Assembly: GCA_000320545.1 (NCBI GenBank)
Contig: ADNK01002886.1
Coordinates: 1-33,843, forward strand
Direction of reading: 5' to 3'
Origin: Bigelowiella natans CCMP2755
Taxonomy: Eukaryota; Cercozoa; Chlorarachniophyceae
Length of the DNA: 33,843 nt
Position 1 is the stretch's first letter. Every line of letters begins with the position of its first letter. The notes below the pieces were generated by a model. The model was given only the letters and a program-made list of their open reading frames with translations. It ran no database searches and had not been told where the DNA came from. The position numbers and the translations under genes are program-made. Below, piece by piece: positions 29,121 to 33,843 of the stretch.

Positions 29121-29475
29121 GAACACAAGGAGACCGAGAGACCGAGCGAGAGAGAGCGAGAGCGAGAGAGAGAGAGAGAGAGAGAGAGTTAGAAACGGGG
29201 AAGGACACTAGAATGTTTCTAAACATGATCACTGCTAAGCAGCTGCTACATATAACACAAAAAATAGAATGATATTGATGAATGACGACGATGTTGAAAA
29301 GGGTCGATATATTGCTTGGTTTTAGCATTAAGCGAAGCTTGTCGTTCATTATCATAATATCATTGAAAACTTATGTCTCACAGAAATTCCATCGATTTAA
29401 CGGCCGAAATCATCGTCACATGTCTTCATCAAGTCGGGATGTTATGCATGGGCATCGGAATGCAAGTTGCGATTG
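28068..29475 (+). CDS. Multi-pass membrane protein, unrecognised, both ends unresolved
   Basis: Exons 28068-28176, 28292-28404, 28579-28693, 28930-29039, 29393-29475 join with matching phases (0, 2, 0, 2, then 1). Hydrophobic segments: YFIVMLMNAVFSAV; VSFFNAIWAMVFLVLSIY; FCWMACALYLLAGTSYVV; RAIVVGLAAYSGLLFSLGVL; IIVTCLHQVGMLCMGIGMQ, so at least four or five TM helices separated by short charged loops (GRKFESRYAVIGR, TSENGRGVNPDGK). The first exon's end (GTGGAA donor) is the weakest. A candidate terminal exon 30119-30194 (VMGYSPAQIRRQVKSEEGFN, TAG) has a good acceptor but the wrong phase for a direct join, so an exon is missing between them if it belongs. I cannot assign a family. Confidence 0.6.
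29080..29188. repeat. (TA)n and (GA)n tracts
   Basis: TA units at about 29080-29116 and GA/CGA units at 29130-29188, beginning about 40 bases after a splice donor at 29040. Confidence 0.9.
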
Positions 29476-32231
29476 GTAATATATGCAGCTTTTGTAAATT
29501 GTGTGATGATGGCAACAAGATCGATAGTGATGATACGAAGATTTTATTGTTGATGATGGAGACGAGGGGGGGGGGCATAAAAACACTTAGAGTGTTTCAG
29601 ATTATTCGGTAATTATTATTACAAAAAATTAGGACATTTCAACTTTCCCCTGAGGAGTAATCCCGGCCCCAAATTGAACCAATCCTCGAATAAAGGCAGC
29701 AGCGACACCATTCCAATGCATACGATTGGGAAAGAGGGAAAGAAAGATGACAGTCATTTCGCACTGTTTAGATTCAGTCCAAAGCAACAGATTCGGTAAC
29801 AAAATAAAGGAAGGGAAGAGAGATAGAAATGATGGGAAAGTGGGAGGAAGACTTGGTAAAAGACATTATTTTTTCAGTAAGCGTCGATTTATTGGTGGAA
29901 TGATTACTATGATCACAACCTCCATGAAAATCGCGAAGAGGAGAAAAAACATTGGGATTTAACTTGGTTTAAAAGTTTCTTGTCGAGTGCGGTTGCAAAT
30001 TGAAGCTTTGTTGCAAAAGATTCCACTCCACATAATTCACCATCGGAATCAATTAAATACAATGTGCACATTAATGTCACACGTTTTAGTATTTTTTTTT
30101 TCATTTTTTGGTTTTCAGCCGCCCCAATCCAGTAATGGGTTACTCTCCTGCTCAAATACGAAGACAAGTGAAAAGCGAAGAGGGATTTAATTAGGATCAG
30201 CAGTAGATCAAAAAAACAATAAAGGTGCGCAAACGATGGAAAGGAATAGTCAGTTTTGAATTAGCATTTATTGTGTGCTGATCTATTGTTTCGTCAATCT
30301 AGCGTTGCTAGACTTTACGTTGTCCCATCTCCGATCTGGGCGACCATCATCATGAGTTTGGTAATCATCACGCTCACTGCACTGCTCAACGGGAATCGAT
30401 GCGAGAATGTATATATAATACAGCCCGAAATCGTGATGATGCCATGCTAGTATGTCACATGTAATAGACACACAGCAATGCTGCATGTTTCACATCTACA
30501 TGTGTACTCTAGCTCTGCTGCTCATACATCAGATGATGAATGCACGCAACCTCACCACAAATTGACAAACAATGCCAGAATGCACTCTAGCAATGCTCGA
30601 CTGATGCACGTGAGTTAGCTACATGTGGCTAGCAAAACACAGCAGTGGATTCCACTTCATGATTTTCTAGCTTTGGTTGACTCAACCAGTCCTAGAGTCA
30701 AAACGCCGCCAAGACGTGAAAACAAACCGTGCAAGCCTGCTGGCCTGCAGGGTGGCGAAAATTGGCAAAATCAAAGCAATTTCTGAACCTGAACACCAAC
30801 GGTTGTGACGTGCTGAATGATGTGTGGAACAACTAGACAGCACCCACTCCAGCACTGCTAGCCAGCTGGACTCCAGGACTGACTGAAAACCTGAGACCTG
30901 AGACCTCGATGCCTACTAGCCTAGCTCCAGAGCTAGCTAGCTCTGCTGTTTGTGCCAGTGTGGCAAAGACGGCAAGATCCATGTTGCAGACAGGGAATCC
31001 CATGCGTGCATGGCATGCAGCACATGTGACATTCCTGTGTCCATTGCAAGTGCACATGGCACATGCCCGTGAGCATGGTGTGCACGCATGGCTAGATGGT
31101 GTTCCTGTGTCCATCGCACTCCATCACATCCAAGTCAACGATGTGAACAACCTGAAACTCCAATGTGAAGCATCTGTCTATCTGTCTAGCTGTGCGTGAC
31201 ATCGCCCTATGTTGGGAATTCGCAAAAGGCTTCTTGAACTTCGATTGCAACAACGTGTCGCACACCCAGACGTTTGGTCTGAACTGGTGAAGCATTGAAG
31301 CCACTTGGCTAGTTGGCCATCGATTCAACCACACACACCCCTCTGGAACGATCAGACGAATGCATCATTTACACCATGACTAGACCTAGAGACAGTCGAG
31401 GCAGAGGAGCACTGTGGACACAGCATGCATGTAGACGATCTGTGCCTGGCTTGCCAATTGTGGCTGGCTGGGTGATTGCAGGTGGTCGAGTTCTTCCGAG
31501 CGGCAACGCCGATGAACAATGAAGAAGAAAGCGTTGAACCGAAGTTGAAGATTCGAACGTTGGAAAAACAACGTACGTAGGGCCAGCAGCAGCTACGTCT
31601 CCCTTGGTTTTTTAGGTAATTTGCGCTCCAAAAACCATACGACCACGTTGAGCTCGTAAACAGATGAGCGCGTGTTCTTGTAAGAGGTGGAAAATCATGT
31701 GCGACAAGGAATTAAACCCATATCTTGAATCAAACGGTGCGTACGATTCGCAATTTTGGGGGGGTTTGGGATGGGAAGTGTGATTTGCTACGAGAACAAA
31801 TTGCTAAAAAAACTGACGTAAATGTTGCAACGACAACAAAAAATACAAATAATGAAAAGAAAAGTACGTCATTACGATGCGCGAAAAAATAGCCAACTCG
31901 CTCGATAATAACGATTAGGGTTGTGTATGTGTGCGTGCGGCGTTGTGGTTGGGGGGGGACGCGAGGCCGTGCTGTGGAGAGCGCAGAGATCGCGTTTGAT
32001 TTGGGCCGTGTTAGACGGTGGGTTAGGTTGGAGAAAGTATAGAAACCTTGTAGAAGTGGTCGGTGAGCTTTAACAATGATACAATGGGCTCAAATTACGA
32101 GTGTGATACAAAAAATTTTAGTGGAGACATCTTTGTATTTATTCTATTTGCTCGGATATATGCTTACTCCACAGTTTCTTGACACAGTATTTAGCAGTCA
32201 CTTATCGTTGTGGACATATCTGCAAAATCAG
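29476..32231. other. No secure gene; includes a CTAG/GCATG-rich island
   Basis: 29476-30118 has scattered short frames and possible 3' exons of the membrane protein. From about 30420 to 31450 the sequence again carries CTAGC, GCATG and ACATGT words (for example CTAGCTAGCTC near 30932). 31600-32060 is purine-rich and GC-mixed and probably holds the 5' region of the phosphofructokinase gene. A GTGAGC donor at 32063 and a CAG acceptor at 32231 suggest a 169-bp 5' UTR intron. Confidence 0.4.
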
Positions 32232-32272
32232 GTTGCTTTCTATTCTATATCAAGCTGTATATCGATCGAAAC

Positions 32273-32624
32273 ATGGAACGCCTAAACAAGATTACGGGAC
32301 AAATGTTCCCTGCTGGCGACAAGAAGGACCAGATTATTAAGGCAGTTGAAGCCAAAGGATCTCGTCCGCACAGGGTAATGATGACAATCATTGAAAATAG
32401 TTGGTGCTGTGATGTGGAAGGAAGAGTATTCTAGGCCCTCCTTACTAACTTCTCCTTCCACAATGCAGGTTGGTATCTTGACTGCTGGAGGACTTGCCCC
32501 TTGCTTATCCTCTGCTGTCGGAGGTTACTCGATGTACAATAGTTTCTCTACGTTTAGAACCTGCAAAGAGTTCAAACACAAACGCATTATGTTACTTTCT
32601 AGTTGATTTAATGATAACACACAA

Positions 32625-32668
<44 letters not shown>

Positions 32669-33587
32669 TGATTTTATTGATTCACAATTAAATTAAAAGG
32701 ATGTTCATATCTTTGTGTAATCTTAAATGAAGGCCTCATCGAGCGTTATACCGAAATTGACCCCGATATTCAGATTACATGTAAAGATGATAATATCAAT
32801 TAAAACTAATGACAGTGTTTTCAATCACAAAGAAAACACAACGAATATAGAGGACTACAACGAAGAGTCATGTGAATAAATTATCTTGGCTTGGATTCTC
32901 TTTCCTTCCCCCACACTCTTTTTTATCTCAAATTCTACGAAACTAAAGTATATATTATGACATTAAAATATATGTGTGAGATAGTCCATGCAAAGGTGTG
33001 TGATCACGAATTTCTATACTTTTCCAGGCTACCGATACGGATACCAAGGCCTACTTCTTGGCGACAGCTTCAAAGTAGTAGTAGCAGTAGTAGTAGAAGT
33101 AAGAGTAGCATTCCCCCTTCCACGCTAATAAAGCCTATTTTGCAAACAATCATATCTACACGCACGTATGCACACTTACATAAATGATGTTCTTTTTTCT
33201 GAAAAAAGGTAAATTGGGAGATGAGACGTAAAGCGCACCTTCTACAGAATTATGGCGGTAATAAGTGGGTTGGGAGACCTGCCAAAACTAAAGAAGAAAG
33301 AAGCAACCACGAAATCATCTAGATGATGCACTAAAATGATAACCGTCTTATGCCTGCTCGCGTCGTATTAGACGAACAGTCTGATTCCATAGCTTGCAAG
33401 CTGTCGCTTCTTGTCCTTCTTCATATTGACTATTGCTGTGCCCCTTCCCGCTCCCTCCCTCCCTCTGAAAGGTTCCCCGATTGGAAATTCCCGTGTGAAG
33501 CTGAAGAATGTCAAAGACTGTGTTAAGAGAAAGCTGGTCAAAGAAGGCCAAAACCCACAAGACGTTGCTTGTGAGCGCCTTGTCAAG
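32273..33587 (+). CDS. Phosphofructokinase, pyrophosphate-dependent type, 3' partial
   Basis: Phosphorylates fructose 6-phosphate; this sequence type generally uses pyrophosphate and is cytosolic. Exons 32273-32374, 32469-32523, 32733-32780, 33028-33074, 33209-33257, 33472-33587, phase-consistent, 139 codons, then the gene leaves the window. ATG 32273 starts MERLNKITGQMFPAGDKKDQ. The nucleotide/PPi-binding loop is VGILTAGGLAPCLSSAVGG, where ATP-PFKs have GGDAPGMN. Then LIERYTEIDPDIQI, YRYGYQGLLLGD, and GSPIGNSRVKLKNVKDCVKR. The catalytic GGDDTN region would follow outside. The donor after 33074 lies in a (GTA)n run and the last donor is followed by a long (CT)n(GT)n tract, as in the IleRS gene. 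Confidence 0.9.
32628..32666. repeat. (GA)n microsatellite
   Basis: GA units within the second visible coding-region intron of the phosphofructokinase gene (32524-32732). Confidence 0.9.
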
Positions 33588-33597
33588 GTACTTGTGC

Positions 33598-33598
<1 letters not shown>

Positions 33599-33663
<65 letters not shown>
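33599..33663. repeat. Compound (CT)n(GT)n microsatellite
   Basis: CT units then GT units start 12 bases after the donor of the last visible exon. On the other strand this is (CA)n(GA)n-like order, as at 5959 and 17741. A further CA run lies at 33811-33829. Confidence 0.9.
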
Positions 33664-33665
<2 letters not shown>

Positions 33666-33843
33666 CTTCCTCACGAGTAGCAGCAGCGGCAATACGGTCT
33701 TATTTATGAATTTAGCGTTAATATCGCCGAGGAGTTTCTTGCATGATATGAAGGTGAACATGATTGTTGCTTTTGTTGATCTCTCTTTTAATGGATTCCT
33801 CACTCTACACACACACACACACACACACGGCACACATACACAC

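Noticed and set aside
32076-32285. 69-codon frame starting before the phosphofructokinase ATG
   Set aside because: It overlaps the probable 5' UTR intron (32063-32231) and ends out of frame just past the PFK start.

Overview
The window is nuclear DNA of a microbial eukaryote. Genes are split by GT-AG introns, coding and intergenic DNA is heavily laced with di- and trinucleotide microsatellites, and a Ty3/gypsy-type LTR retrotransposon is present. The gene set (eukaryotic isoleucyl-tRNA synthetase, CYP85-clan-like P450, secreted serine hydrolase, a phosphofructokinase of the pyrophosphate-dependent kind, and an algal-looking extracellular repeat receptor) suggests a single-celled alga or related protist. 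I cannot fix the lineage from sequence alone. All gene models come from reading frames, splice signals and phase matching by eye.

Layout. 1-6774 (+): 3' two thirds of a cytosolic isoleucyl-tRNA synthetase, 19 visible exons, introns full of microsatellites. 6775-8158: gene-free, rich in CTAG and GCATGC words. 8159-9551 and 16007-16300 (-): an unrecognised gene with a coiled-coil and basic C-terminus, apparently cut in two by the retrotransposon at 9552-16006. That element has 326-bp identical LTRs, a 4-bp target duplication, gag, zinc knuckle, protease, RT, RNase H and integrase. It carries a 742-bp internal duplication that places a stray RT segment inside gag, plus three one-base C losses in the regular RT copy. 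17222-20983 (-): a predicted surface receptor (signal peptide, eight propeller-like repeats, Pro/Ser/Thr stalk made by a 42-bp minisatellite, TM helix, short tail). 21059/21424-23000 (+): a cytochrome P450, divergent from the receptor, with one in-frame TAA. 24416-26146 (-): secreted class-C beta-lactamase-like hydrolase. 28068-29475 (+): multi-pass membrane protein, ends unresolved. 32273-33587 (+): first exons of a phosphofructokinase running out of the window.

There is no operon-like or obvious joint pathway. IleRS and PFK are housekeeping genes. The middle of the window is accessory-looking: retroelement, broken genes, low-complexity islands. The receptor and the P450 both look damaged (in-frame TGA plus frameshift; in-frame TAA), each explicable by pseudogenisation, sequencing error or, less likely, recoding.
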